Source of the DNA: Lycium barbarum
Lineage: Eukaryota > Streptophyta > Magnoliopsida > Solanales > Solanaceae
Assembly (NCBI RefSeq): GCF_019175385.1
Contig: NC_083339.1
Span: forward strand, 28,239,637 to 28,303,636
Reading direction: 5' to 3'
Length of the DNA: 64,000 nt
The notes below the pieces were generated by a model. The model was not told the origin of the DNA and searched no databases. It saw only the letters and a program-made list of their open reading frames with translations. Below are positions 13,086 through 24,221 of the stretch, piece after piece (positions within the stretch are counted from its first letter, which is position 1; every line of letters starts with the position of its first letter). The position numbers were made by a program, and so were the translations under genes.

Positions 13086-14896
13086 TAGCATTGATTCAAT
13101 ATTGATCGACAAGCAGCAAAACTGTAATTAATAGTCACTATATGACCTGTCCCTATTGTTATTCATTATTCAACCTTTTCATGTATCAACTAAAGCACCT
13201 ATTCATGATTCTATTCATATTCTCCACTAGTGATCCCTAGTTACTCTCATTTATGACAAAAAAATTAAGAAAGCTTTTTAGCTTTAGGATACCACCGTGA
13301 GAAACCAGGAGCATGCTAAACATATATGAAGGTACTTTCTTTACTTCTTTCCTTTTGCAGTTAGATTCTTTTTTTCCTTTACTCGTGTTGTAAGAATGTT
13401 TGGTCATTTTTCTTTAGAAACTTATCTTTAATTGATTTTTCAATTAGCTTCAATTCATAATTTTATCAAGCATCTGTGTATGTTCATGACTCATCTAAAA
13501 GTCTCAGTTATCGGACTCAAACCATTCATATTCCTTACTAATGCAAAATAATATTCTTGTAGATCATTATAAAGTGTGAAGAGTTAAACAACATTGCTTA
13601 TTAGCTTTTTCAAGTCCATAAAATCACCACCTCTTTTGTAGCTCAGAAACATACTATATAACGTAAAATTAAACCCAAGACCACTGACAACGAAAGTCAG
13701 GATCGACACTCACGAGATGTTGAAGGATTTCTTACAGAGTCTTCATCAAATGGAGAGAACAAAAGGCTGACTCCTCAAAATGGCAGGTTGAAAATCCATT
13801 ATCAACATGCTTTTATATACATTACCTGAAAATTTTTACGCGCAAATTTTTCCTAACTCGTGATACTAACATCTTAGGTTGTTCTATCATCTAATTATGC
13901 AAGTAATGTTGTTCAAGTCTAAATTAATAATTACGACACTTGAAGTAGTGCAACCAAAGCCTATAAAGAATCTGTAGTATCTACATTGACCATTGGTATC
14001 ATTATTAGCCTCGTATAACGAGTCTTTTAAATTATTGGAGCAAAGCCTCAAAAGTTCTTCTCTTTTGTCATGCAAAGGGGTTTCAAATATTTAAGGACTC
14101 AGATACTCCATCTTAAACTCACCTATTACGTCATACAAAGTTCTGTGAAAAAAATTAATGGTATACCATATTACAACTTGTTGTAAGATATGTGAGATTA
14201 ATTTTTTTTTAAGTTTTATCTATATATAGTGTAAAAGAGTTTTACTTCTCCGTTCCCTATGTATATATTTACTTGATGTTTTAAAATTTTCTTTTGATGG
14301 TGCTTGGCTTTCCCTTTTCTTTTTTGAGTAAACCTATAAATCCTTGATTTGAGAACTTCATGTTTATGGTTTAGTTTTCATAATTTCGCATTACTTTTCT
14401 CAATCAATACAAGCATTTTAATTCATTGAGAAAAAGAAAGACTAAAGAAAACTGATGGTATATAATTCATTTAGGCAAATTTAGTTAAAATCTTATATCA
14501 TACTATGTTTATGTAATTATTTAAATGTATCCAAAATCTCTTTAGTTTTACCCCTTAATTTTTTTTTCCTTTGTAAAGTAAACCTGAAATAGAAATATGC
14601 GTTTACATAGATACTTTTACTATAAAAACCCTATAAATTGTTTATATATTGTAATATTTGTCCTTGGACTTAAAAAACATACGATTAATAATTTTGATAA
14701 CTAATAACTATAATCTTTTAAAGACGGCATATTTCAATCTATTATGTTCTCCAATAATAATAAATATTATTTTAATAGACTCTCCATTCACCATTTTTAT
14801 CTTGTTTTTTCCTCCTTCAAGTTCAGTATAATTCACACTATTCTAATACTTATTATTTATACAACTTTAATGTGTTTCAACTGATTAGCATGAGAT
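13086..14896. other. AT-rich intergenic DNA with one exon-like island
   Basis: Mostly low-GC sequence without recognisable genes. One less AT-rich stretch (about 13672-13810) stays open in one frame ('KPKTTDNESQDRHSRDVEGF'), looks more like coding sequence than its surroundings, and could be a stranded exon. I do not recognise the protein. The 62-residue minus-strand frame at 13887-14075 has no supporting features. Confidence 0.4.
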
Positions 14897-14926
14897 ACAC
14901 GTGTATTGCACGTGTCCAGATACTAG
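14897..14926 (+). mobile_element. Helitron-like 3' terminus (+ strand)
   Basis: A perfect 7-bp stem ACACGTG / CACGTGT with a five-base loop (14897-14915) is followed seven bases later by CTAG (14923-14926) and then T. A short hairpin upstream of CTRR, inserted before T, is the canonical Helitron 3' end. The 5' end was not located. Confidence 0.5.
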
Positions 14927-15094
14927 TTATAACACAAGCAGGAAGCTCCTACCATTAAAGTTAGATTGCGATTTTTCCCCTGCAGTAAATTAAAATGCAA
15001 TAAAACACCTAAGTAAATGATCTATGTTACATTAAAATCATGAAACCCCTAACTTAAAAATTAAATTTCTAAAATGCCCTTCTTATTAACTTAA

Positions 15095-15122
15095 TTAGTA
15101 TTCGTACCCGCGCGTTGCGCGG
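15095..15122 (-). mobile_element. Helitron-like 3' terminus (minus strand)
   Basis: A perfect 6-bp GC-only stem CCGCGC / GCGCGG with a three-base loop (15108-15122) is followed on the minus strand by nine bases, then CTAA (15098-15095) and T. This is the CTRR-T pattern of a Helitron end, facing the one at 14926. The 5' end was not located. Confidence 0.5.
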
Positions 15123-15796
15123 CCGATATAAAAAGAAATTAATTATGTAAATGTATTATCTCGTTTGTCTGAACAAATTAAATTAAATAATTTTAATAAA
15201 GTTGTATTTGTAATTTTGCTTCCTATACAATGTTTTCTAGGACAAAATTATGAAATCAAATATGATAAATTTTGTCCGCGCAAGTGTGTCTACGGAATCA
15301 ATAAATACATGATACACATTTTCATATATATTTTTATCACTAAACATTAATTAATTATACAGTTTCTCCCTAATTTATAACTTCACAATAATAAATTAAT
15401 ATAATTTACTTCATACACCGAGCGCAGATAAAATTACCATCTTAGATACCCTAATAGCTGCACTCAGTTATGAGCTATACATAATGCTGAAATTCTTTCA
15501 ATCATTGTAAAATGTTACTTGACAACTGGTATCTTTTGTTATAGTAAGCTTTTAGTTTTAATACTTTATATGTAAATATTAGTCCCACGTACAAATGAGG
15601 TCTTACCTTAAATTTTTAAACATAATATCTTATGTAGAAGAAAATTCAAATATTATTCTTGCAATATTCATTCAAAGAAGTCTTAATAACGTCATTTCCT
15701 TGAACATTTTGGGATGATCCCTTATTTTTATTATGTATTCATTCAAAGACGATTATTGATATACTTTGAGCTAATATTTTGCCATTATCTCTTCAT
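15123..15796. other. AT-rich non-coding stretch, possibly Helitron interior
   Basis: I find no gene. If the minus-strand terminus at 15095 is genuine, this sequence would be the interior of that non-autonomous Helitron. Confidence 0.3.
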
Positions 15797-15971
15797 CAGG
15801 GGCAGATCCACACCATTGGGTGTGGGTTCCTGGGAACCCACACCTTTTATCTGAACCTTGTATTTATAATGTGAAACTTTTCAAATATATAGAAATTTGA
15901 GCTGAGAACCCAGTAATAACAGACACGGCTAGCTGGGAACCCACAAACTTTAAATCCTGAATCCGCCTCTG
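15797..15971. mobile_element. hAT-type MITE with perfect 8-bp target duplication
   Basis: The 175-bp element has terminal inverted repeats CAGGGGCAGATCCA (left) and CAGAGGCGGATTCA (right end reverse-complemented), 11 of 14 identical. The flanking 8-bp duplication CTCTTCAT is perfect (15789-15796 and 15972-15979). An 8-bp duplication with CAGRGGCGGA-type ends is diagnostic of the hAT superfamily. The interior has two copies of a TGGGAACCCA-type palindrome and no coding sequence. Confidence 0.9.
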
Positions 15972-16250
15972 CTCTTCATATGCACAAAAAGCTTACACAA
16001 AAATCTAATTGTTTGTCAAAAGTGATGCTCACCTACAACTGATTCAAGCATGTTAGAGATACAATTAATCAATAAATTAACTATTTCATCACCAAAACAT
16101 CAAAAGATCCAACAACGAACTTTATAATTACATAATTATACAAACTGGGATTACCATTATTCAACCAATGAAATTTAATCAAACTAAAGTAGAAGTATTG
16201 AATACTAATCAGATTGAAGATCACCCAATAGCTCCTTTGCAATTTCTAAG

Positions 16251-16460
16251 TTGGACTATAGCAAGAAAACATCAAGAATGAAAAAGGATCAATTGAAAGC
16301 AAGACGCAAGAGCACATCAGCAGCGAGAAAGTCATTGCTCGTCAGCACACTCATTTTCTTGCTCGTTAGCGCGGTTTTTTATCTTATTGTAGCTAGCGCG
16401 CACAATAAAACCTACAAAAAAGTATATTTGAAATTCTCTGTGGTGGGACTAATGAAATAA
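16251..16460 (+). CDS. Unrecognised 69-residue open frame with one predicted membrane span
   Basis: The predicted peptide has a basic N-terminal part (residues about 5-28, rich in Lys/Arg/Ser) followed by a hydrophobic stretch (residues about 28-48, 'LLVSTLIFLLVSAVFYLIV'), the layout of a type II signal anchor. The ATG lacks a convincing plant start context and I see no downstream exon. It could be a stranded first exon of a membrane-anchored protein or chance. I do not recognise the family. Confidence 0.15.
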   Translation: MDYSKKTSRMKKDQLKARRKSTSAARKSLLVSTLIFLLVSAVFYLIVASAHNKTYKKVYLKFSVVGLMK

Positions 16461-16493
16461 TCAACACAGTATAACATCTTTCTTTTGAAAGTA

Positions 16494-16767
16494 CTCCCTC
16501 TCTCTCTCTCAATTTATATAACACTCTTTTCTTTTTAATCATTCTCGAAAAGAATGACACATTTCTATATATAGTAATAAAGTACGTTTCTATATATAGT
16601 AATAAAGTCATAATTTAACTTTAACTTTCCATTTTACACTCAATAAGATTATTTCTAGTTACACGAATATCTAGGACTTATCTTGAACTATAAATTTCAA
16701 AAGTTTTATTTTTCATTCTTAAACTCCGTGTCAGTCAAATACTTTTACATAAATTGAGACGAAGAGA
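16494..16767. mobile_element. Stowaway-like MITE (second copy type)
   Basis: About 274 bp with imperfect terminal inverted repeats. The left end begins CTCCCTCTCTCTCTCTCAAT and the right end reverse-complemented reads TCTCTTCGTCTCAATTTATG, with TA at both borders. There is no coding capacity. The ends resemble, but are not identical to, those of the MITE at 12806-13085. Confidence 0.65.
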
Positions 16768-16992
16768 TAATTTAAGAAGGCAATTTTTTTTTAACAAAAT
16801 TTAGCTCACCCATGGGCCATGGTAGTTGGCTTAGTTGCACCCGGTATGTCATGTTTCGAAACCATAATCTCAATCGCAATGCTAACGCATCCGCAGTGGG
16901 TGGCTTAAAAAGCAAACATGACATTACATTACTAATTGAGATATTTCTCTTCTTTTACTCATTTGTGTTATCCATAATATTACTTTTCTCAT

Positions 16993-17659
16993 TGTGTGAG
17001 GTGAGAACCTAATTCTCTCCGATTCAACGAAGGTCCGTTTTGATGTAAGTCTGTGAAGTCGAACCGAAGGTCCGTTTTGTTGTAAGTCCGTGATGTCGAA
17101 CCGATGGTATTACCGAGCTAATGAGTCTGTAAGATAGAACCCGAAGAATATTCGATGGGATAAACCCAAATAAATGGAAAGTTATCTTCACCTGATTTAT
17201 CACCGGAGATCGCGCCACCAACGGACGTGCCCGACTATATCGCAACTGTTTATATCCACGTGAGGGTTCGTGCCTCCTAATCCGAGTAGGACTCTAGCAC
17301 TATTTAAACGTATGTATCAGCCCCATTAGAGGGCATCACAATCTACAATACATTCTAGTGGCTAATAAAATTTCTTCGTTAAAACCTTTGCCCCAATTTT
17401 TCAATCATTTTGCCCCGTTCCAAGTCTTAATTATCTGCATAACAGACAGAGGAAGGAATTTCCTGATCAGACCTAAGGAGGATAATAAGGATCTTCTTTC
17501 ACCGGATTTATCATACCGAACTCATGCTCTATTTTATTTTCTTTCGCTTCGTTAATTCTTTACCTGCATTCATTTACTATTTGCCTTCGTTATTAAGTTT
17601 AAGTCACGTATACTTTAAACCGCGTGCAAATTCATTTGTTGCTCTTTTTGGGGTAAATA
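16993..17659 (+). repeat. 5' LTR of Tat-1
   Basis: The 667-bp LTR starts TGTGTGAGGTGAGAACC and aligns throughout with the 3' LTR at 29180-29851 (start TGTGTACGGTGAGAACC). The CA terminus is changed to TA here but intact (TAAACA) in the 3' LTR. Open frames such as 17358-17555 occur in both LTRs only because the LTRs are copies. Confidence 0.92.
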
Positions 17660-17660
17660 G

Positions 17661-17680
17661 TTTGGCGCCCACTGTGGTGC
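17661..17680 (+). other. Primer-binding site of Tat-1
   Basis: TTTGGCGCCCACTGTGGTGC begins one base after the LTR. TGGCGCCCAC-type sites are the usual tRNA-primer sites of Tat-lineage plant elements; I cannot assign the tRNA with certainty. Confidence 0.75.
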
Positions 17681-17754
17681 TAAGGATAATAGTGACAGGC
17701 TTGCATAGATAACTTCCACTTGCTTTGTTCATTCTTGTGATTTCAGGTTATACA

Positions 17755-19563
17755 ATGTCGAACCCAAGCCGATCTGTTCATCTTAACGAAGATGAATTCA
17801 GTGGACACGAAGCCAACCTCAACAGGGTACCACTCAATAGCACACCCATCGATCTGATCAGCAATCAACCCGTTCAAAACTAGTGTGTTCATGCGGAAAA
17901 GCATGGAGCCCCCGGAGGAGAAACGGAGGAAATTAACTTACGTTTCATTTACAATTTGTTGCAGGAACATAATGTAACCATGCAGCAGCAACAGGAGGCC
18001 ATCGTTCGATTCCAAAGGGACCTCAGCGATGCGCTGGCACCAGATCCGGATAGAGTTTCTGACTAAGTTAGAAGGGAAGTCGAGGTCGGTGAGAGCCAGG
18101 ACAGGCCGATCGATGAACAGTCTGATGTAGTAAGAATGCTCGAAGCCTTGACTAAACGAATAGACTCCAACGAGAAAAAAGTGGATGATTACAATTCTTG
18201 GGTGGATCAAATTTCGGGAGCACCTCCGGTCCTCACCGGACAAGAAATGAAATACATCGTGAGAAGACTTTTCCCTCCCAGTGCGACACCAAAGTTGATC
18301 CCGAAAAGGTTCAAAATGCCAGATAAATCGAAGTACGGTGGAACCACTGATCCTCAAGAACGTATCACTACGTATACGTGTGCCATTGCAGGCAGTGACC
18401 TCGAGGATGATGAGATTGAATCAGTGAGTTTGAAGAAGTTCGGTGAGACCTTGACCAAAGGGGCGATGTAGTGGTACTGTTCACTACCCCAGCACTCCAT
18501 CCCCTCCTTCGAGTTACTAGCCGATGCCTTCGTAAAGGCTCACGCAGGGGCACGAAAGGTGCAAGCACGGAAAGCGGATATATTCAAAATCTTTCAAAGG
18601 GACGATGAACAGCTAAGGGAGTTCGTTACTAGATTCCAGCGGGAGAGAATGCTGTTACCACCGGTCCCTGACGAATGGTCCCAAGCATTCACAAAGGATC
18701 TCAACTCGAGGAGTTCCAACACTTCTAATAAATTGAAGGAAAACTTGTTGGAATTCAGTGCTACAACTTGGGCTGATGTGCATAATAGATACGAGTCGAA
18801 AATCAGGGTAGAGGATGATCAGCTCGGGCTTCCATCAGGTCCCGTGAACCGGGTAAGGGACGAAAAACTGAATAGGACGTTTGAACCGGAGTACAATCCA
18901 CTAGAAATGTACCACCCTTACTCGTCCATGAGGTCTGGTTTCAGATTCGAGAAAAGCAGGACCAACTCCGGTAATCGAGGAGACCGACGCGTCGATCATA
19001 AGGACAGATGGATTGATCGGGGCACATCAAGCAGGGGTCTCCAATACAAAACCAATTTTGCGACGACCTCGCATCTAGGAGAAAATCCTAGGTTGTCAGA
19101 ATAAAACTTCAATGTCGACCCCTCGATCCTGGTAGCAGCAATTGGAAAGATAGAAGGCGTGATACGACCAAAGCCTCTCCGAACCAATCCCTCCCAGTGG
19201 GACCCGAAGTTGATATGTGACTACCACGGTACCCACGAGCACCGGACCAATGATTGTAGAGGTTTACGGGATGAAGTGGCTCGGTTACTAAAAAACGGAC
19301 ACCTAATAGAATTTTTGAACGAACGGGGGAAGAACAACTACCAAAACAGAGAAGCCGACAGAAAAGCTGAGAAGGAAGAACCCCAGTATGTGATCAACAT
19401 GATCATTGGCGGGGTCGAGATACCACGAGGGCCTATCCTGAAAAGAACAAGATTCTCTATCACGAGAGAAAAAAGAAGCAGGGACTATGTACCGGATGGA
19501 TTCATTTCTTTCAATGACGAGGAAGTCGAGGCATCACTCAGCCTCACAACAATGCCATGGTAA
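17755..19563 (+). pseudogene. gag: Tat-1 gag with in-frame stops
   Basis: From the ATG at 17755 a single frame of about 602 codons is maintained, broken only by stops at 17881, 18064, 18469 and 19102. The N-terminal third is Gln-rich with an alpha-helical look ('LLQEHNVTMQQQQEA'). The capsid-like region follows ('PKRFKMPDKSKYGG', 'FELLADAFVKAHAG', 'LREFVTRFQRER'), then an Arg-rich linker and a Cys/His segment 'CDYHGTHEHRTNDC' in place of a canonical CCHC knuckle, as is usual in this lineage. A one-base loss near 19532 ends the frame at 19563; in the shifted frame it joins protease smoothly, so gag and protease were originally one polyprotein. Confidence 0.85.
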
Positions 19564-22500
19564 TCTCTGTACTTATTTATAAAACTCACGTTAAGCGTAT
19601 CTTAATTGATCCAGGTAGCTCAGTGAATATCATTCGATGGAAGGTCGTCGAACAGCTTGGCATGTTAGATCAAATCATACTGACAGCTAGGATCTTGAAC
19701 TGCTTCAATATGGCCTGTGAAACCACGAGGGGAGAAATCACACTACCCGTGAGTATAGCTGGGATTGTGCAGCACACCAAGTTCTATGTCATTTACGGGG
19801 AAATGAAATACAACGCTCTATTTGGAAGGCTGTGGATACACATGATGAAGGCAGTACCATCAACATTGCACCAGATGTTGAAGTTTCCGACCCCCGATGG
19901 GATAAAGGTCATACGGGGGGAACAGCTCACCGCCAAAGAAATGTTTGCAGTCAAGGAAGCAGCACCGAATGGGCCGAAAGCAGATACAGATGGCCGCGCC
20001 AACGCCTTGGATACGAGTGAAGGGACCAAATAGCAATCACAGAACGATGTGGCAAAGGGAGATGACGACTTCAGTATTCCAAGATCCTTCGTTTTGCCGG
20101 ATGAGTCCGACGTAACGAGGTCCACGATAGAAGAATTGGAGCAAGTTGTCCTCTTCGTCCATCTCCCGGATAGAAAGGTATACCTGGGCACGGGTCTCAC
20201 CCCGGAGCTTAGGAATGATTTAATTGAATTTCTTAAAGCTAACTCAGATTGTTTTGCTTGGTCCTATTTAGACATGACAAGAATCCCACCGGAGGTAACG
20301 AATCATCATTTAAGCCTGGATCCGAGCTTCCGCCCGGTCAAACAGAAATGAAGGCCAATGTCAGAAGCTAAGCATGCGTTTGTTAAAGACGAGGTAACAA
20401 AATTGTTAAAAATAGGATCCATTCGGGAGGTAAAATACCTGAACTGGTTAGCCAACATTGTCGTCGTACCAAAGAAAGGTAACAAGTTCAGAATGTGCAT
20501 AGACTTTAAATATCTAAACAAAGCCTGTCCCAAAGGATTCCTTTCCTCTGTCTCACATAGATCGTATGATCGATGCGACAGCCTGACACGCCCTCCTAAG
20601 TTTTCTTGACGCATACTTCGGGTACAATCAGATTCGAATGAACCTGGAGGATCAAGAGAAAACCTCATTTATAACTCGATACATAACTTATTGCTACAAC
20701 GTAATGCCCTTCAGATTAAAAAATGCAGGAGCGACCTATCAATGCCTAGTTAACAAAATGTTCGAAGAACCGATAAGGAAAACAATGGAAGTTTATATTG
20801 ATGACATGCTAGTTAGGTCCCTGGAAACAGAGGACCATTTGAAGCATTTACAGGAAACCTTCGATGTCTTGCGCAAGTACAACATGAAGCTGAATCCGGA
20901 GAAGTGTTCCTTCGGAGTAGGATCGAGAAAGTTTCTAGGGTTTATGGTCTCGAACCGAGGAATACAAATCAACCCGGATAAGATACAAGCTATCGAGAAC
21001 ATCAAGGTAGTTGAAAACGTGAAGGGTGTACAATGATTGACCAGAAGGATCACAGCCTTAAGCAGATTCATCTCCAGGTCCTCTGACAGAAGTCGCCGTT
21101 TTTTCTCCTTACTCAAGAAAAAGAGTGACTTCGTTTGGACGCCCAAATGTCAACAAGCCTTGGATGAGTTGAAACGTTACCTATCGAGCCCACCCTTGTT
21201 ACATACACTGAAGGCCGATGAATAATTATACCTATACTTGGCCGTGTCCGAGATAGCAGTAAGTGGAGTACTTGTTCGAGAGGAGAAAGGTACACAATGT
21301 CCAATTTATTATGTTAGTAGGACTTTAGGGGACGTCGAAAAGTGCTATCCCCACCTTGAAAAACTTGCATTAGCATTGTTGAGTGCATCTAGAAAGTTAA
21401 AACCATACTTCCAATGTCACCCCATATGTGTAATAACAACTTACCCGTTAAGAAACATAATGCATAAACCGTAGTTATCCGGTAGGTTAACAAAATGGGT
21501 GGTAGAAATCAGTGGGTATGACATCGAGTATAAACCCTGAACAACCATCAAGTCTCAGATCTTAGCAGACTTCGTGGCGGATTTCACGCCGGCACTGATA
21601 CCCGAAGTTGAAAGGGAACTAGTGCTAACCTCAGGTAAATCAGTCGGGGTGTGGACCCTACATACGGACGGTACATCCAACATAAAAAGATTCGGGCTCG
21701 GTATTGTACTGAGAAGCCCAACCGAATAAGTAATACATCAATCTATAAAAAACCCCTCGAAATTGACTAACAATGAGGCCGAGTATGAGGCTTTGATTGC
21801 AGGTTTAGAGTTGACCCGAGGATTGGAAGCCGAGGTTGTTGAAGAGATGTGCGATTCCCTCCTGGTCGTAAACCAAATCAATGGGACTTTCGAGGTTAAG
21901 GATGATAGAATGCAAAAATATTTGGAGAAAGTTCACATGGTCTTACATCGGTTCAAAGAGTGGACGGTCCAGCACACACCGAGGGAACGGAACACAGAGG
22001 CCTACGCCCTAGCAAATCTAGGCTCCTCGGTTGAAGCCGAAGGGCTTAGCTCGGGTGCAGTTGTTCAACTAATGAATTCAGTTATTGAAAGCAACCATGT
22101 CGAAATTAACGCTACGAGTTTAACTTAGGATTGGTGGAATAAGTACATGAATTATCTAGCAGATGGTAAGCTGCCCTCGGATCCAAAGGAATCACGTGCA
22201 TTACGGACTAAAGCAGCAAGGTACTACATAGTCGATGGCAAGCTGTATCGACGCTCCTTCTATGACCCCTCGCTAGATGCCTAGGTCCCGGCGAAGCTGA
22301 CTATGCGATGTGAGAGGTACATGAGGGAACATGTGGCAATCATTCTGGGGCCGAACTGCTAGTTTGTAAACTTATCCGGGTAGGATACTATTGGGATCAC
22401 ATGGAGACGGATGCGAAAAACTTCGTCCGCAAGTGTGACCAATGTCAGAGACATGCCCCGATGATACATCAACCGGGCGAATCGCTTCATCCGATACTTT

Positions 22501-23366
22501 CCCCATGGCCCTTTATGAAGTGGGGAATGGATATAGTTGGACCTCTACCATCAGCACCAGGTAAAGTTCGTTTTATATTATTTATGACTGACTATTTTTC
22601 TAAGTGGGTTGAAGCTCAGGCATTTCAAAAAATTCGAGAGAAAGAGGTCATCAATTTCATATGGGACCACATTATCTGCCGTTTCGACATTCCAGCAGAA
22701 ATCGCTTGTGACAATGGTCGTCAATTCGTAGGGGCCAAGGTAAACGATTTCCTCGAGGGATTGAAGATAAAGAAAATAGTCTCAACTCCGTATCACCCAA
22801 GTGTGAATGGATAGGCGGAATCCACGAACAAAACTATCATTTAGAGCCTAAGAAAGCGCCTCAATGAGTCCAAGGGTAGATGGAGGGAACTCCTCCCCAA
22901 AATACTATAGGCGTACAGAACAACCCCGAAATCAATTACCGGTGAAATGTCATTTTCTCTTGTGTACGGCACAGAGGCTCTAATCCCGGTGGAGGTAGGT
23001 GAGCCCAGCTTCAGATTCTAATATGCCACAAGGGAAACAAACGACGAAGCAATAGCTATAAAGTTGGATTCGACGGAAGAATTGCGCGAGGCCACTTTGG
23101 TCCGTTTGACAGCCCAAAAACAATGAATGGACAGATATTATAACCAAAGGACCAACCTCCGACACTTCCAAATCGGAGATTTAGTCCTCAGAAAGGCAAC
23201 ACTACATACGAAGAACCCCAACGAGTGGAAACTTAGGCCGAATTGGGAAGGACCGTACAAGGTCACCCGGATAACGGGAAAAAAGTCTTACCAGCTAGAG
23301 ACGATGGACGGACTGCAGATACTGAAAATTTGGAACATGGCACACCTAAAGAGATACTACTGCTAA
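19557..23366 (+). pseudogene. pol: Tat-1 pol: protease, RT, dual RNase H, integrase, decayed
   Basis: Protease: 'RILIDPGSSVNII' (about 19600). RT: 20358-21036, including 'FRMCIDFKYLNKACPK' and an intact catalytic 'VYIDDMLV'. RNase H 1 spans about 21100-21540, and a second archaeal-type RNase H lies around 21640-22090 ('NNEAEYEALIAG', 'CDSLLVVNQ'). Integrase: zinc region near 22320-22450 ('CDQCQRHAP'), core 22500-22860 with 'MDIVGPLP', 'ACDNGRQFVG' and the downstream Glu in 'AESTNKT', and a C-terminal fold to 23366 ('WEGPYKVTRI'). Breaks: stops at 20031, 20349, 21034, 21223 and 21472, and several in integrase; frameshifts in RT (about 20535-20600) and between RNase H and integrase (22130-22400). 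It cannot encode a functional polyprotein. Confidence 0.9.
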
Positions 23367-24065
23367 GGTACGAATTTCACTCTTTCATCGTTCAAGTTAC
23401 TTAAAACTAACACGTGCAGGTTGGGGAACGACGAACCAATATTAACGGAAAACACGTGTTACACTCTTTTTTCCTTAGTTCGGTTTTGTCCCAATTCGGG
23501 TTTTCCGGCGAGGTTTTTAACGAGGCAACGACGTACAGCGTGTTACTTGAAATATTGAAGGCTAATTTTGAGCCAAGACCGGGGACTCGCCGGTGACAAC
23601 GATAGTGTTCTCTTATGATACGATAGTGTTCTCAATTCTTCATACTTCGAAGGTCAAACACTGGGAGGCTAAAGTGTGACCCCATGAAATGTTGAACCAG
23701 GGAAACAAATAGGTTATTTGTAAGGGCCAAACGACCGAATGAGTCATTCCCGTATAGGTTATAAGTAAGGGCCAAATGATCGAATGAATCGTGCCCGGAT
23801 AGATCATTCGTAGATAGCCAAACGACCGAATGAGTCGTGTCCGGGTGGATCACAACAAATGCCCCCGGATTATGTAACTACTATGATTGTGAAATAAAGA
23901 GAACACTTCGGCTAATATTTCCGTTTAAATACATCCTGTAGCTTCCGTATACTCACCTAAAAAGGACCGAATTGAATCGGCCTAGGGGAATACGGATTCA
24001 AAATGAAAATACTCATCATATCGATATAAAAAGTTGCAAATGAAATTGTAACAAATCATCAAAAG

Positions 24066-24109
<44 letters not shown>

Positions 24110-24221
24110 GGCCAAAATACGCTGAGTATGTTTTTACAGTGACCCATGATTTGCCGGGTCATTAGAAAATTCAATCGGCCTAAAACATGCCGAGTCCTTA
24201 AAAAACAAAGCCGACACATTT
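23367..24221. repeat. Tat-1 spacer with a 45-46-bp tandem repeat and an AT microsatellite
   Basis: This is the non-coding gap between the end of pol and the 3' end of antisense gene A. Three imperfect copies of a unit beginning TAAGGGCCAAACGACCGAAT start near 23721, 23766 and 23812. A pure (AT)n run lies at 24068-24106. Tat-2 has a different tandem duplication in the same relative place. Confidence 0.7.

Noticed and set aside
23700..23860. CRISPR-like array
   Set aside because: The three imperfect 45-bp units are contiguous tandem repeats without spacers, in a plant retrotransposon.
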